Assembly (NCBI GenBank): GCA_008360955.1
Contig: LUCM01007439.1
Span: forward strand, 60,641-124,640
From: Fasciolopsis buskii
Lineage: Eukaryota; Platyhelminthes; Trematoda; Plagiorchiida; Fasciolidae
Length of the DNA stretch: 64,000 nucleotides
Reading direction: 5' to 3'
Positions 13,101 to 28,100 of this stretch are shown one piece after another (position 1 is the first letter of the stretch; each line of letters begins with the position of its first letter). Made by a program: the position numbers and the translations under genes. The notes below the pieces were generated by a model. It had not been told where the DNA came from, ran no database searches, and saw only the letters and a list, made by a program, of their open reading frames with translations.

Positions 13101-16100
13101 GGTCCATATCGACAAGAACTCAGATCCCAAAACTAATCCGTTATTTGAATATAGTTTTATTTTCGGTGACTTCACAACCATACACTCAAAACTGCATATA
13201 TTTCAGCTGAACAACAAGGTAAGTTTTGAAGATCTTCCCACCCTACAGCAATCGGTCCGTGTGACCGGCAATTTTGTAAAAGTGTGAAAAGAATGCAGAA
13301 AATAGATTTAGCCGAAAGAGAGCATGAAAAGTGTCGTCATTGCAATAAAGTCGGTTACTCCAATTCCCCGTTTGCAGTCGTTGTGAGGTGTTTCACAGAA
13401 ATTTATTTAACTGGGATGCCTCAATATGTTATCAAGCAATTGCCGCTTAACACAGTGGGAATTCGCAAGTTAACACTGAACCCCGCCCTCCGAATTGTGA
13501 CAAACTTTAAGTAGACTTGAAAATTACGAGAACAGAATTATCCATTCACGTGACTATTTCACTCAACCTCAGTCGGTGTTTGATGCACAGAAATTCCCAC
13601 ACATATCTGATTTGTCACTATCCATGTATCGGAAATAAACTTAGCATGTCCCACATGACTACATAAAAAGTGAGCAATGGACGAAATGTAGAAAACACTC
13701 CGGTGGCATAAAAGAGAACGGGATGGGTAAAAGTTGGACAAAGAAGAATCTCACAGGATCTCGTGTGTTTAGGGCTTACTCGAAATAAAGTGTCATCAAC
13801 GGATATATGTTCAACGGGCAACATATCTCCTGGGATTTTCGATGCGGAAAACAGTTGCAACATATTCTCCTATTTACACTACCTCCAGTGCTAGTGTTAG
13901 GTCATTCCCAGTTCCAAACTGTTTCACTCAGTGGCCGGGCTAGGTGCACCATGGTACCTTTTCACGAATGCCGTCTGGCCGAGTACTCCCACCCCAGAGC
14001 ACCTCCAGAATGTGACAGTATACCGCTGCCGAACTGTCTAATTATTTATAAGAAAAAAGCAAGCGATAAGCGAACCTGAAACTGAAAGTCAGGAATGGTC
14101 ACATGGTTGCTTAGATTTTTCGTTACCATGATGCGCACCTGCAACATCCATCAACTGATCAATGTCTCACTGGGGGCTGTACTTGGACAGTTTTGAAATC
14201 GGGGTTTTGAACAGTTCGACTTTGTGGCTTACACAACAGCTATTTTAAGATTTCACATTTGAAAAACAACCTCCATCTCATGGCACTTTGTAACTAAGAA
14301 GAGCGGCAATTTAAGCACGATTGTCGGGTCCCGCATTTTCGAATATGTTCACTTAAATTACCAACAAAACTCAAACATTTGCTTGTGTGACTCAAATATT
14401 GTTCGGGGTTTGTCTGCTGTACACATCTGTCTAATTCTGACAAAAGATATTTGACGAAGAGCATACCTTGACAATTCCGTTCCAGGAAACTGAATTTGAA
14501 TCCGAGATTACGTAGATCTATAACTGGCCATTGATTATCGACTCCTTCTAGAATCTCATCAGGCCTTGCAGAAACCTTTCGTTTAATCACACACTCCTTC
14601 TAGCTTCGTCCACGGCATCTTGTACATGGTTCTCCTTAAATTCAACGTCTCAAACTAAAACCAGTGGACTTTTGTCGCGGGTTCCTGCGTTCACCACTGC
14701 AGGCAGTGGATACTTTCACGCATCAGTGCTTTTGCACTCAGAATGACCACCACAGGAACAGGTGCCTAAACTACTGTTCACGTCATAAGACAAAGCACAT
14801 AGCAAAGTTTGTATGAGAAAAATTCCAAATGATGGAAACAGGCAATCACCACAATCACTTCGGGAGGTTCGAGCGCGTTTCGCACAATTTTTCATCCACT
14901 TGCATTTTGCCTAGCATTCTCACGGCCTAGGTGCCTTCGACTAAATAGGCACCCTGTGAAAAGCGTCTCACGTCGACAAATCAGACTGGACGAAATGTAT
15001 CCTCCTGCTGTTTAATCACGCGACATGTTCTCTTCATTTCTCATCAACCGATTTGCGAATATCTAGACAAAATTAATCACAGGCGGCCGTTTTCATACAT
15101 TAAATGAATGATACACCTGTTGTGACTTTGTCTTCAGCTGCGGCCATTAGTAAGTTCATGCAGTCTTTTAAAAATGCCAAGTGAAACATTATTTTACAAA
15201 AATAGATATAAAATATGAATGGAACTTCTCCAAATGATTAAGGCCGTTTGCTGACCCCAGTAGAGAAGTACTGATTTGTGCTCGTTTATTCTGATCAGAA
15301 CTGCACGTTCAAACCAAATACTTAGTAATTTATAAAAGCATTAAAACTACTTTACCATTCCAATGTGAGATTTGTGGATCATATTGCATGGCAGTGAGAT
15401 TTTTACCGGTGTGAGTGATATTCCGATTGTCATTCACATATAGTTTGTTCCGGAAAAAATTGCAGGTAAAGCATCGTCTTTCCGGGCAATTTTCTGTGGA
15501 TCGAATTTAGGGATAAAGAGGTTAAGTTGGTGTTTGTCTAAATGGACGGCCGCCCGGCACACAGGATGGCAGATGACTCGTTTTTTGTTAAAAATTTACC
15601 ATTTGTTCAGTGTGCTTCTTCAAAAAATGCGCTTGAAAGCCAGCAGAAATGGATTTCCTTTCTTTACTTCAAGAATAATGAATCTTTGTGTAAAAATGAA
15701 TACAAGAACTATGGCATTTTTCTTCTTGATTTGCGAAATAGGGCGGCCTGCAGCCTTAATGTGATTACCATTTTCCCGATGTTCGTGCAATCGAGAAAAT
15801 ACGACCATACCATACTGCACTTTCGGCTATTTGAAGATCAAATTCAAGTCCATGATAACGTTGGTCACGCATATTAGAACTATGTAGGAATCTGGCTACT
15901 CAGCCATGATAACCATTGCATCAATCTTGGGCTATCTTTCCTAGACTTGGCAGCCTTTAATGCGATGACTGGATACTTTTTTTTCTGATAATAGCCAAAT
16001 ACTGTAGGCAATTTTCAACCTACATAAAGACTTGCTCTCTCTCGACGTTAGCAGTGAATGGAAAGCTTTTGGTTTTCCCTGCAAAACCCAAATCGCAGCA

Positions 16101-19100
16101 TCACGAATCAGTTGAATGGGAGGGCCAGAAATATGCACAGAATTAAACGCCAGCTTTCCATTATGTTTTTGCTTAGTCGGTACCTTAGGAGTAAACGGCT
16201 TGCTATTGTGCAAACCTGTGTGCAGGGCACGATAAATAACGCAGTCTACTGATGCCAATAAGTTTAACTATTTTGCCTCGATTAGATAAACCATGTTTAA
16301 TCCACGAACCAACCAATCAGTTTCTAAACTGAAATCAAGATAAAATACCGTTCTTCATATCTCCCATCTACAGAGAAGATGCAACTTGAAAGACCAGAAT
16401 ACAGAGAGGTATGACCAGCGTATTCGTGTGCATGTTTTTTTTTGCGTGTGTGCAGATAATAGAATTTTTGAGGGCTCACTCCCGTACTCTGTCCAGAAAT
16501 GCATGAAGGAATATTGAAGCGCGTGTAATTAGTGTATGATATTTACTGTCATAGTAGTGTCACTAGATTATATGAGGAGTGCTGTATCAATAACTTTGAG
16601 GTTAGGCGTGGGTTGCTAGGTCCCAGGATTTAAATTTTGGAAGCTTTTTATAACGGTAGGGAAGTATGAATCGTCATGTGCATTACATTATACAAAAGGC
16701 ATCACAAATGCGGCCTCATTAGACTGATTACTGAGCCACCGTGCCACAAACCCAGTTAATAAAAATAGACCGAATGTGCCAACGAACTGATCAATTATTC
16801 GTTAATGGGCAAAGAAAACTGATATAACTGATTTATTTTCGGTCTAATAAACGGCATATTGTGACCAGTTGACACGATTTTCCTCTCTGCAATTAGCGGG
16901 CAATATGGATAGCGATCGAGATTCAGGAGTGCTTGAAGATTTCTTCGGTGGGAGCAAAACAGACGCCACATCACTTTTACGTTTTAAAACATCTTGTATC
17001 TAAGGGTAGTAATGCGGTTGGTTTGTGTTTTGCATGCTCACAGATAGCTTGTCAGAACCTAAGCTGTTCTCTAATGTAATTAGTTAGTTGGGCGACAGGT
17101 GAGATATACAACCTGTGACGAAATTAGTAACGACACTTTATCTCATACTGCTCAGTATAACTCAGTGGTTACGCCCCGACATGTGGTTGTCTAGGCCCCA
17201 GGTCCACCTTTTAGAACTCGAGGTGCACTGACCATCCGATATTTTCGTTGTAAGAGCATGCTCAGCGTGGAACGGTCAGTTAGTGGAATAGTATTATCGA
17301 TTCCCAGACATTCATGCCAGTTTTTGCAGACGCCTTGAGGACGAAAGCGTGAATGTAACAAAAAATCCCCTAGTCAAAACTGGTTTCACTCTCTTGCTGT
17401 CATCATGCTTGGAAACAATTTTACCAAGTAGAGTGATCTAGTAAATTAAGTGAAGGGAGTAATCCGGAAATAGTAGTTGAAATCAAGTCAAACGAAGTTT
17501 GCATATTCTAGGTTGTAATCGTTAACCACGTATCCACAAACCAATCGGCAGACTCTGCAAATCTCACTTTCCAATGATCTAACGGCTGAAGTGAAATATG
17601 TTACTCGAAGTCTACCAGCGGTGATCAGGCTCTCGAAGTACTTGCATCCTGTCATGTCTGCTTCCAGCTGGAAGCTTCTCGTTGCCGGTTAACTGTCCCA
17701 TTTCTGAGACATTAGCGGGCCTTGATTCCCATTCCTAAAATAGTGTAAATGGTAGTATCACTAAAGTGGAAAATAAAATGATATATATCCTACTTATTGT
17801 AGCAGCACCATAAAGAGGAGGGAATATAACTGAAATACTGTCATCCGCTTGGAATCCGCACGATTACAGTCGATTTCTGTTGAATGAAGCAGCCAATCAA
17901 ATTAGGGCTCAGTAGAAACCGCACGCTGAGCTGATGCGATAAGCTACTTCCTTGAATCATTGTGGAAACAATGTGACTGAGCACGGTACGGATGTACGAC
18001 TGCGTTCCGTACATCATTTTCTTTTGGGAAATAAAATGAGATTTTTGTCATTTTTTCCCAGTTCGTGTCCGAGATAGGGGAAAAGTAAGTATTCTTTTCA
18101 TCTCATGTTTGCATTTATGAAGACAGGACAAATGATCACTAGCTGGGTCATTCACTGGATGTACCGTGCGATTGCGTACGGCACCAATGGGATGAAATCG
18201 TCCAACAGCAGTCGGTACGACAATCGGCGATTGTTAAGTATCGAATAACTATCTAGCGGGTGGTCCATTCTCGTGTATAAATCTGATGAGCAATATGTGC
18301 GGACTTGTGATCAGGGTTAATTGCACGCCCCTTCAAACTCAAACACAACTACTTAACAAATCTGCTTACCTCCATCTTTATACTCCATTTCCCTCCGCTT
18401 GGTATTGCATATATATACACATATATATATATAATGCATGCTTCCTGACGAGGTGCTTCCGCGTGGGTTTGGCTAGGTATCCCTTGGATCTCTTTGATGT
18501 CATTGGTTTTCCTTTCACACTATGTGATTTGTTTTCTAAGCAATTTTTACATGCCTTAAGAAATATTGTCCGAGCCAGCCCGATCTTATACGTCATCGGA
18601 ACCACGCTTGCGACTTGAAATCATCGTCCATATCCTGTGGTTTCTCCTACGCAGTGCTTTTATTTAATCCGCATAATCGGAAAAACTGTCCAAAAATAAC
18701 TGAAAATATCTTGTGGCCAGCTTCGAGTTAGTTTGAAATTCTTCTCGAATACCGTCGAATCTGTCGAGCGTTCTACCCATTTTATCTGTCTTGTTCATGA
18801 TGAGTGGACGAACCAAGTGGGTTGTGGTAGGGGTCAGATTGAGATATCGCCCCATGTAGTTTATTTTCTAGACGAGCAATGGGAACATCATCCGAAATAA
18901 GTCCCAAAGGACTTCAATTTGTTAGCAGGGAACCTCGAACAAGGACATAGCAAACGCACCGTGAACTCCAGTGAAATACGCGCCATCAATGCAGGTTTTC
19001 TTCACAGGACGGGAAATATTCTAAGTAACTTGCATTTTTTTCTGCCCTTCAAACAGATCTCAACTAAACTTGCGAGTAATGCCAACGAAGATGATACCGA

Positions 19101-22100
19101 TAGAACTTTGACTTAGCAGTCCTCATTAGCCCTGACAATAGCTGAATACATGATGGTAGAGTATAACCACTGCAGTTATAAATCATGAGTTCAAATCCTG
19201 AGTCAGCTACCGGTCATCTATCACCGATGAGGTCGTGCGACAGCGAAACTGGATTCTATCTAGTAGCGAGTGGAAGGATTGATCGGATCATCTTAGGTTT
19301 TTTGGATAAAAATGTTTGCTGCATGGAGCAACCATTTCAATAGTGCAGTTAATATTTGCATGCCTGATTGAATGGTCCACTAATTATGGTAACAGACAGA
19401 TCACTAAAGGAGAACAAATAGAAGATAAAATATCTCGGGGAATAATCCTTAATCAATAGGATTGTAGTAAAGGTATTCTAACTGTATACAATAAGTCAAA
19501 GTCTACTGAAAACCTTCTGTCATAATACAAAAGGACTAGGTTAGATAAGGTTTTTGAAGCGATGTAAACGTGCCCATCTATCCAAAGCAGTATGAACCCT
19601 TTTAGGTTTGCGAAATTCGCAGACCATTATATCATTCGATGTTACCAACTGAAAAGGGGCTGACAATAATCAAACATGAAATTTTGTTTAGGATCTGAAA
19701 CTATTTGTAACATGCGCAGTGTATCGCAGGGTACACACATATAGGGATGCTTTATTTCGAGAAACAATACTGTATTTCCAACAGTGTTGTATAGTTGACG
19801 TGTAATTAGAAGTTTACTGTTCACTAAGACTCCATTTTTGTCATGATATTGATGTACGCAGTGTAAGCCAAAGAAGAATACGATTGTTTTACCTCCTGCA
19901 AATTGGTCCAAATTGCTGTGCACACACGCAAACTCAGTAAGAAACTTAGCGTGGAATTCTTTGAGAAAAGTGGCCTTACAGGATCAAGGGAATCTTGATG
20001 ATGATACGTCCATTACGCGACAGGAAAGGAGTAAATGTTTTTTACAGATATCTGAGTTACATCAATCGTGGTGACGAATCACGTTTCGTTATGATCGCCA
20101 GTAAAACAAATGTCAATAATAGTAGTTTTGAGGTGTATTCTTCAGATACTGTCCATTCAAGAACGCTAAGGACATGATAGAGAACCTCAAGATTTTTTAC
20201 CTTCGTTTTCTTCTGGGAGGATCCAAAATCAGCTTGATTTAAATTCCAGAGGTCTGGTAAAAATTATCGCTGTTACAAAAGCGTTACAATGGAATTCACT
20301 TTAAATAAATGATGCACAGTATCCAATGACATTCTCCTTGGTAAAGCAAATTCATGTGGACCAAACAAAAGTTCCTCCCCTATTTAAGAATGATCGAACT
20401 TTATTGACTTACGGAAAACAGTTCCAAGAGTAGGATATTTATTGTATATGCATGCATGAGCTTTCAGGGTCGATAAATTAGGCCGGAAGTACCGACGTCG
20501 TGGCCATTGTTGTAACTCGTGAAAATGACTAAAATGCTTTATCACGGCAGTGGATGTCCAGTTGCGAATCAGGAAGGATTCTTCAAACATTTAATAGGTC
20601 ATTTAGCACTTAAATTCTTTTTATTTACGTGATTAAATAACTGTTGGTGAGGCATGAGCCTGTTAGTTAATGACAGTGTTCATTTAAATTCCTGCCCGAG
20701 TAGAATGAGTTACTCCTAGTGGATTAGTGTAAAAATCAACATTGAATTGACATTTTATCCATGTTTTTTTATTACACAGCCACTTGCTGATCAGATGAAA
20801 GATCACGGGAGAAAGTAAAAGCAGACTTGCAAAAAGCCCTTAAAAGCCAAATTTCAGCGAAATTTACCATCGCAATGCTCCCCGCATAACAAAAATGGCA
20901 GTTAGAAAAGCAAAAGAATTCACCGTAAAATCAGCACGGGTGGAAATAATGCCAAGCTCGCGCCAATGTTTGCTAATGCAAATGCTGGGTAGGGCCAAAG
21001 TGGAAAGGGTTTTTAGAAATAAACTACTGAGAAAAAACCAATACTTTCGAGCCTTGTATCCCATTTCTGAAGGTCGATCATCCCTGACCGACGAAAATCC
21101 CCCGACGAATCACCATGTGACTCCTGAATCGACTTATTATCCATTCAGCGTCCTTGCCATTTAAATGAGATTCTAGTGATAAATAACATACCGCATAACT
21201 TCTACATCAGTGCAATCAGTTAATGTAAACCATTAGCTCCCTTGTGACAACAGAATCATGCTTGTAGCGGTCATTTTCGGACCAAATCAAGAGGAACGAT
21301 GAGGCTGCATTTTTTTCGAATTGGTCAGTCCCATTAGTGATCCAAGCTCCAGTGGCACCTGAAAAAATGTGAACCCAATCACAAGGGCAAAGTTATCGCG
21401 AGAAAGAAGCGTACACTCAGACCGGGATAACTGATAAGAATCTAATGATCGTAAAAATTTGTGTTGGTCTTAACTCTTGTCCTTGGTTCTATTAAGTTCC
21501 CGATTGGTGCGGTTGGTGGTTAGATTGCAAACATTTAATCGGCATGCGGACCTAAGGTCAAGATCCTCAATTACTTATACGGAGACAATAACGGTACCAC
21601 ACTACGAGATATTCACATACTCGAGACGAAAACTACGCTACACATCCCAGGGGATTATATCATTCAAGCCAAACGTCATTCATGTGGAGTCAACGATCAA
21701 ATCATCAAAATCCAATTCATGAAACGAACGACTGGTAACAGGGTGAAGGTTGCTGACGAGGTTGGAAAACAAGAGTAAGGATGCAGAAATAATGTTGGCG
21801 CAGCACTGTGTATGGCGCACGGGCACTAACAATGTTATTTCGACTGATGATGAAGCTTTTGCCATCTAGACGCCAAACTCAACAATCAAAAAGTCACCAA
21901 AACCTGGAACCGGACTGGAGAATTTTTATTACCAGGGAAGCTCTGTTCCGCTGTGCTGCGATCAATAGGGTTTTCAGTCACGACTTGGCTAAGCGAGCAT
22001 TTGGCGTTATGCAAAACAGTAATTCCAGTGACAAGCAGCAATGGTCTTGGATTTATTCTTTGGGGTGGTTCAATCAATCATCTTCCACTGGAAGCTGAAT

Positions 22101-25100
22101 AGACTCAAATGAAGGTTTTTAATGGTATTTTTGTGATTTGAAACCGAACGAGGAGTCTGATTTTACAAAGAGGAGAAAATTCGCCAATATACTACTCATG
22201 GATAAGTTCATCCCATGAACTAGAATAGCGATTCGACTAAACCGAATATTTGCTAATGCAAATTGTTTTCAGCAGCGACGCCGTCCATAATAGTTCACAT
22301 GTGTATCATCTGTCGGGTACGCAAAAGATCCCCGGTTCTTTTAGTTCTCGTGATGCCGGTTACTGAATTCATAGTACGTAAGTGGATTTTCCATTCAAGA
22401 TTTTGATTTCTGTCCGTTTCCTCCTTTTTCCGATTAATTGATATAATTAATTTTCTTCTGTTCCCATCTAGAATGAAAGGTAAGGAACACAAATAACATG
22501 TACAAATTCCTGCATGGTAACACTTGCGAAAGCCCGTTTCAAACTTCCATTGTCTTTCCTGAGTATTCAACGATTTTTTGGACATAGCATCTGTATGGGA
22601 CTCTTCCGTATGGGTCTATATTAGTTATATTGTAATGACCGGTTATCAAATGATTCGAAACTGTCATTGTTGGTCCACAGTGTTGTATTAGGGCTATGCA
22701 ATTTGTCAGAAAAAGCAGATGGAGAGAAAGAGGACTTGTGAGGAATCAATCTTGAAATCTTGTATGAGTCAACCGGGAGTAGTGCGTTTCACAATAACCG
22801 ACAATAAGGAACTTCAGTTCAAGCGGGATAGTTAGCCACCGTTTTTTGTCAGGCCCCTCCTGTTGTGTACTAGGCATACTATTCCGTTGAATTATTTGAT
22901 CACTTAATTTTGCGGCAGTTGAGAAGTCACTTTTGTTCTTATTATCCTTTTTGCTTAGTGGAGTTGTGCCATTGTTGTAATCGCATACAACATGACATTT
23001 CCCGCTTAAATGAGGAAGTTTAGAAACGCTTGGCACCTAGCTCTGTGTTGACATTTTCGCAGCATAAAGCTTGGAAAAATCTTCGTCAGATCTTTCCGCA
23101 GCCCCATGAGATAACGTTTCTGTGTCCGCTCGATCGCCTACTGACTGGCATGATTAATGAAGCCAGGTCCATAACCTTAGGTAGTCAGAGAAACAACTTA
23201 CTTATAGCGCAAACCACTAGACAATGGAAAGCCTCATCCTGATTATGGGCGTCATTAAGTGGATTTTTCTTCTAAATTGGTGCACTTGCCTGTCCTCTTT
23301 CCCATTCAGAATGTGCGATTAAATATTCACTCAGGTGTCTGACCCACTTCAGTGTAGTGGATTACAAGTTATTGATTGTCGAAGCTAGCCATAGTGGCTT
23401 TTCGAACACCGATCCATTTGACAGTTTTATGCTCAATGAATATTTTATCTGACTAAGATTAACTTTAAGTTCTCATTTGCATGAGGTGGTTGATAAAACA
23501 CCTAAATTGCATTAGAGAACTGGAATCGGCTTTTGTTTCAGTTTCATAATCCAAAACACAAAAACTCACTGAAATTTCATTTGAATGCAACGTCCATTTA
23601 TATATGACACGGTGATTCGTAGAAGTCTGTCGTCAATCCGACAGGGCTAGGCTCTAGAATGATGACACTGTTCGGCCGTAATAGATTTCGTTGACAGTTG
23701 TACAGTTAGCTTATGAAAAGAAAAACAAATTATGTCGATTCCGAGTCAGACCACTTGAATTGACATCACAGATTGCTTCGAGCTATGTAGAAACTGAGTG
23801 AAACTCAGAACAGCAACTGTTTCGTCTCTCTTTCTAAGTTTTGGTCGGCAATAAACGTTATCAGATTTTGAGGGAATTTTGAATCACTTTGGATTCGTTT
23901 TCGTCCAAGTCATGCCTAGAATCATCGAGGCAAGTTAGAGCCCAGCAAGAGATACTTTTCATGATTTCGGGTTCTAACCCGATGAAGTTATGTTCTTTCA
24001 TTGAGTCAAAAACAGATTCCTCGTCGTTCGGCATCACACTTATTTCCGTGTTTGCAAAATTCATTTGGAGAATCTTTTTACCTGCCCTCGACAAGAATCG
24101 ATATAAGTCGGTTGGGCAGGGTTCGATGACACCGTAAATTTGATATATTTTTCACTTCCTTTTTGAAATACCAATAGAACTGCAAGCTGATTACCACCAA
24201 GATATAAACCTTGTTGCATGATCCGTACATCACATTAAGCGAGAAAGCTCGCAATACCTTATCGATCCACCTGCATTAGTGAGATGAAAGAATTACCAAA
24301 GCCGAACTTGTTTGCTTGATTCGCCTTCGTAGTCTTCAGGTTTCAGCATTCGGTCCCTTACTACAAACACATACCGAGCAACCAAGGTGTGTAGGTCATG
24401 CCCAAATCCTTCGTCGTACTTAGACTACCTACAGCGAAGTCACCTATCAGGAATGGTCGATTGCCGTGCACTAGCAGTCCGTGGCTGATCAAATCAGTGA
24501 TGGATAGGTGCAACATCATGTGGTGAAGTTCAACAAACCGTTTAGAGCCTGCCCGGTAGCGCGTAATGGCTAAGGCGTTCGACTCACAATCGCTCGTCCT
24601 TGTTCAGGTTCGCGTCCCAGTTCGGGCGCGGTCCATATGCACTGCTCATCATTCCTAACAAGGATGAAACAGCTGTACAGTGCTTCCATGGTTTCTGAAT
24701 GGTCAATTAAGCGATGATATTACATAATGAACTATTCAGTGAAAACATTCAATTTCCCATTACTAACGCCAAAACTCTACCCTGACATGACAGCTTTTAT
24801 CTGGGAATGATTCCCTATACTATTTCAATGTGACCAACAGAGCTTATGACATTGTTACAGAATGTTTGATTAAATGAATAGTAACATTCGAATGGCAGAT
24901 GGTTGGTTTGTCTGCGGAGGACTTAACTTATATCAGAATTACCGCGGACAACTTTTGAATTACGGATAACGAGGTTGTACAGTATTTGGACCGCAAAATG
25001 AAGACTAAGTGAAGAAAATTTTCACTTCTATTTCCCCTTATGAAGCACGCCAAGCGTGAATAAAGTGAATAAGGCAATTTCGTAATGACATAGAACCGCA

Positions 25101-28100
25101 GTCAATCATTTGTAAACATTCATCATTCACATTTGACGAATTTATAGTTCTAATCCAAGATATCATATTCTCTTCGGCACAAATCACAACATTTTAGATC
25201 ACACACGTAAGTTTAAAAACATTTAAGCAATTTTTCTCCTGCTGATAAAATTAAAGTATTGATATTTTGAAAATTTTTATATAGCAAAATCAATCCCCTA
25301 TGCTTTATGATAACTGGTAGCGAAAATAACAAAAATACAATCGTCTAGATGCACAAATATTCGACTAAAAAGGTCCCGCTATTGTCGGAACAAACCATAA
25401 TTATGGAACCTGGAAAATAGTGTTGAATCAGCGGTAGATCCCATGATGTGATTGTAATCCAATCCCGTCATGAACACTCCAGTATGTGTCTTAATCAGAA
25501 TGTTAGGAAATACAGGGAGAGCAGAATGTACGAGGGATCGCATTCTCTCTTTTAAAAAAAGCCATGATGAATTTCAGGGCACAAAATCCAATCCATATCA
25601 AGCTGAAACATTGGTTACCGGGCGTCATCATTCCACTCCAATCATGATGGACTATCTACGATCGATAATATGAAACTCAGGAACTGAAGTTCAACATGAC
25701 CGATTTGAAGAAACCAGTTATCAGTCAGCGGTTACGGGTGCGCACTAGCTAATTAGCGTTGACTGCACGCACAACAAAGTAACAACTTTATTTCGAAACG
25801 AGACAAGCAAATTTGACTATTCAGAAGAAGTCTCAAGTTATAAGGGGAGAGCAATGGCAGTCGCACAAATTCGCCTGTGATTAGTGAACACTTTTCGCCA
25901 TTTCTTTTGGAATGGATTTTCGATCTCACAACTTTGTTTGATAGAGCGCGCATTTCATCGTGTTGATAGCTACGGTATTTTGATGAATAAATTTGAAATT
26001 TTATGTTCGTTTACAAACTTTAGGTAGGTATAAATGGACAAATCTCAAGTTTTTAATCAGGTGTTTGGGGAGTCAAGAAAAGTACTGACTGTCATAAGTT
26101 TCCATCTTCGACCGGCAATCACTCTTTAGGTGCCAAAAAATTTGATGAAAATAAAGATTGAATTTGATGAAGGTTTGATGGAGTGAACTGTAAATGAGTC
26201 TCGTCAGCTTTGTTCGAACACAATCCCAATGGTCGGAATAGGCCAGTAAAATTCATGATCATATGCATTCGCTTTCCATAAACGTGCATACCTATTTCCG
26301 AATAATAATCTGTAATTTTGGATGTTAATTACTTTTTCCCAACCGTATGTCACAATCTGGTTGTGGTATGACGAAAATAAATTTTATGTATTATTCTAAT
26401 CGTTACCTAACAGCTGATGAAATCAGTAAGCCAAGCAAATCATATGACATTCGATTTGCCATTTTATTTGCCTACCCCGCCCCTGTGATTCATACGATTT
26501 CCGATCTATCCCCTCTTGTTAGCAAACCCATATCGGTGATTCCACTAATGAACGACCCAATGAGTAGGAACTCTGTGGAGAAGGCTGCACCTTTTGAATC
26601 AGTTATTGATATGTCAAATCTGCCACTGATTGACCAACAGGTGATCACTGGCTGGTTGACCAGGCGACCATAATTTGACCTGAATGACAAGAAAAATGAA
26701 CGACCAGGCGATAGGTAGCAGTTGAAAATTGGACTTCAAAGTGTCACAATTCTGGTCTATGGTGCATGCACACGGACGGAGGGGGTAAAAAACGTGGCAT
26801 TAATTCGAACATGTTGGTCGACTCTATTTGAGTGGCTAATAAAATGTGCTAGAAATAAATTAATTAATATCATTTACAGACGGATATGGCAGTAGAAAAT
26901 GAGTCTTATGTGACACTTAGTACCATCCATCCTTTGACGAAGTTTCAGGAATGAGAGATTTCAAACATTTACCTTCACTCTTATGAACAACGATTATACT
27001 AATGGAAAACCCCGGCCCGGATACAATCAATCCCGGATAAAACGTATCATGTGTACAGCTGAGAGAGGCAGTTTACTAGGCTTTCGCAGATTCCACACGA
27101 CGTCGAAGGAGCCCTGTAATTCTTCTAGTTTTAACTCCGAAGTTCGGTCCAATGAAGACGAAAACACGTGACCGCGATGGTGAAGTAGCCGGATGCCAGC
27201 AGTTGATAGTTGGTGTAGCTCAGTAACGAAAATATGTCATTGCGATGTGGAAAACCATTACAGAGGCTTTAGCAACATTGCCCTGGTCAGCTTGTGTGCA
27301 GTCGACGCCGCTGGTAACAAAATAGCTGGCCGTGTCAAAATGCAAATCGTGTGATGTGTCCACTTTGAATCCCGTTAAACAGCACCCGCTTGATTAATCG
27401 GACATGTCCTACGCTTTGGGAGCGAGGTTTTCTGCTACCTCCTTGCATCATCCATCCAAAGAGAAAAAAGACAAAGAACCTTGAAAGATTGACTGCAAAT
27501 TCATAATTTGAATAGGTAACCAGAAGAGGAAACATCTCTAATACAAGGTCGTCGAGAATAAAAGACAATGAGCCCTATCACCGTTTATCTTCAACCACGC
27601 ACTAGAACAATCGTGCGAACACTAAAACAAAGCTGTTTATCAACAATGAACTTTGTAGCTTGCATTTTGCTCCACTGTCCTCGAAAGAATTTTTCACAAC
27701 AAGTACGATAGTGTCTAGTCACTCTGTTTGTAATTCGTTTTCCAGTGCCTCGGGGAACTTCGGTCACTTGGATGTCGAGTCGAAATGTCACTTTGATGAA
27801 ATTGACCTTCTCATCTGAAATACCAAACAATTCCACGTGATCAAATGAGAGTACAACAAAAAGCTTTTAATCCAACCAAGAAACAACGATTTAATGCCCA
27901 ATCGAAGAATTTTTCATTTTATTTCGCTTTATTTATTAGCAAAGATAACCTTCACCGATGAGATAGAGACACAAAATTTGGTGAGAATCTTTTCGCTTTT
28001 CGCCTGGCAAACCATTTCAAACTTCGGCACGTTTTGCGCACATCCACTCGGTAGAAAAATCGCAATTCGGCACCACGTCTCGTCAAATTATGTACTTTCC

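Noticed and set aside
12907..13287. 126-codon open frame overlapping the 13207 micro-exon
   Set aside because: It runs in a different frame from the gene chain through the 12-nt exon and has no motif; length is chance level.
24545..24640. Functional tRNA gene
   Set aside because: The head is tRNA-like, but the arms are imperfect and the sequence continues into a SINE body that recurs at 50135.
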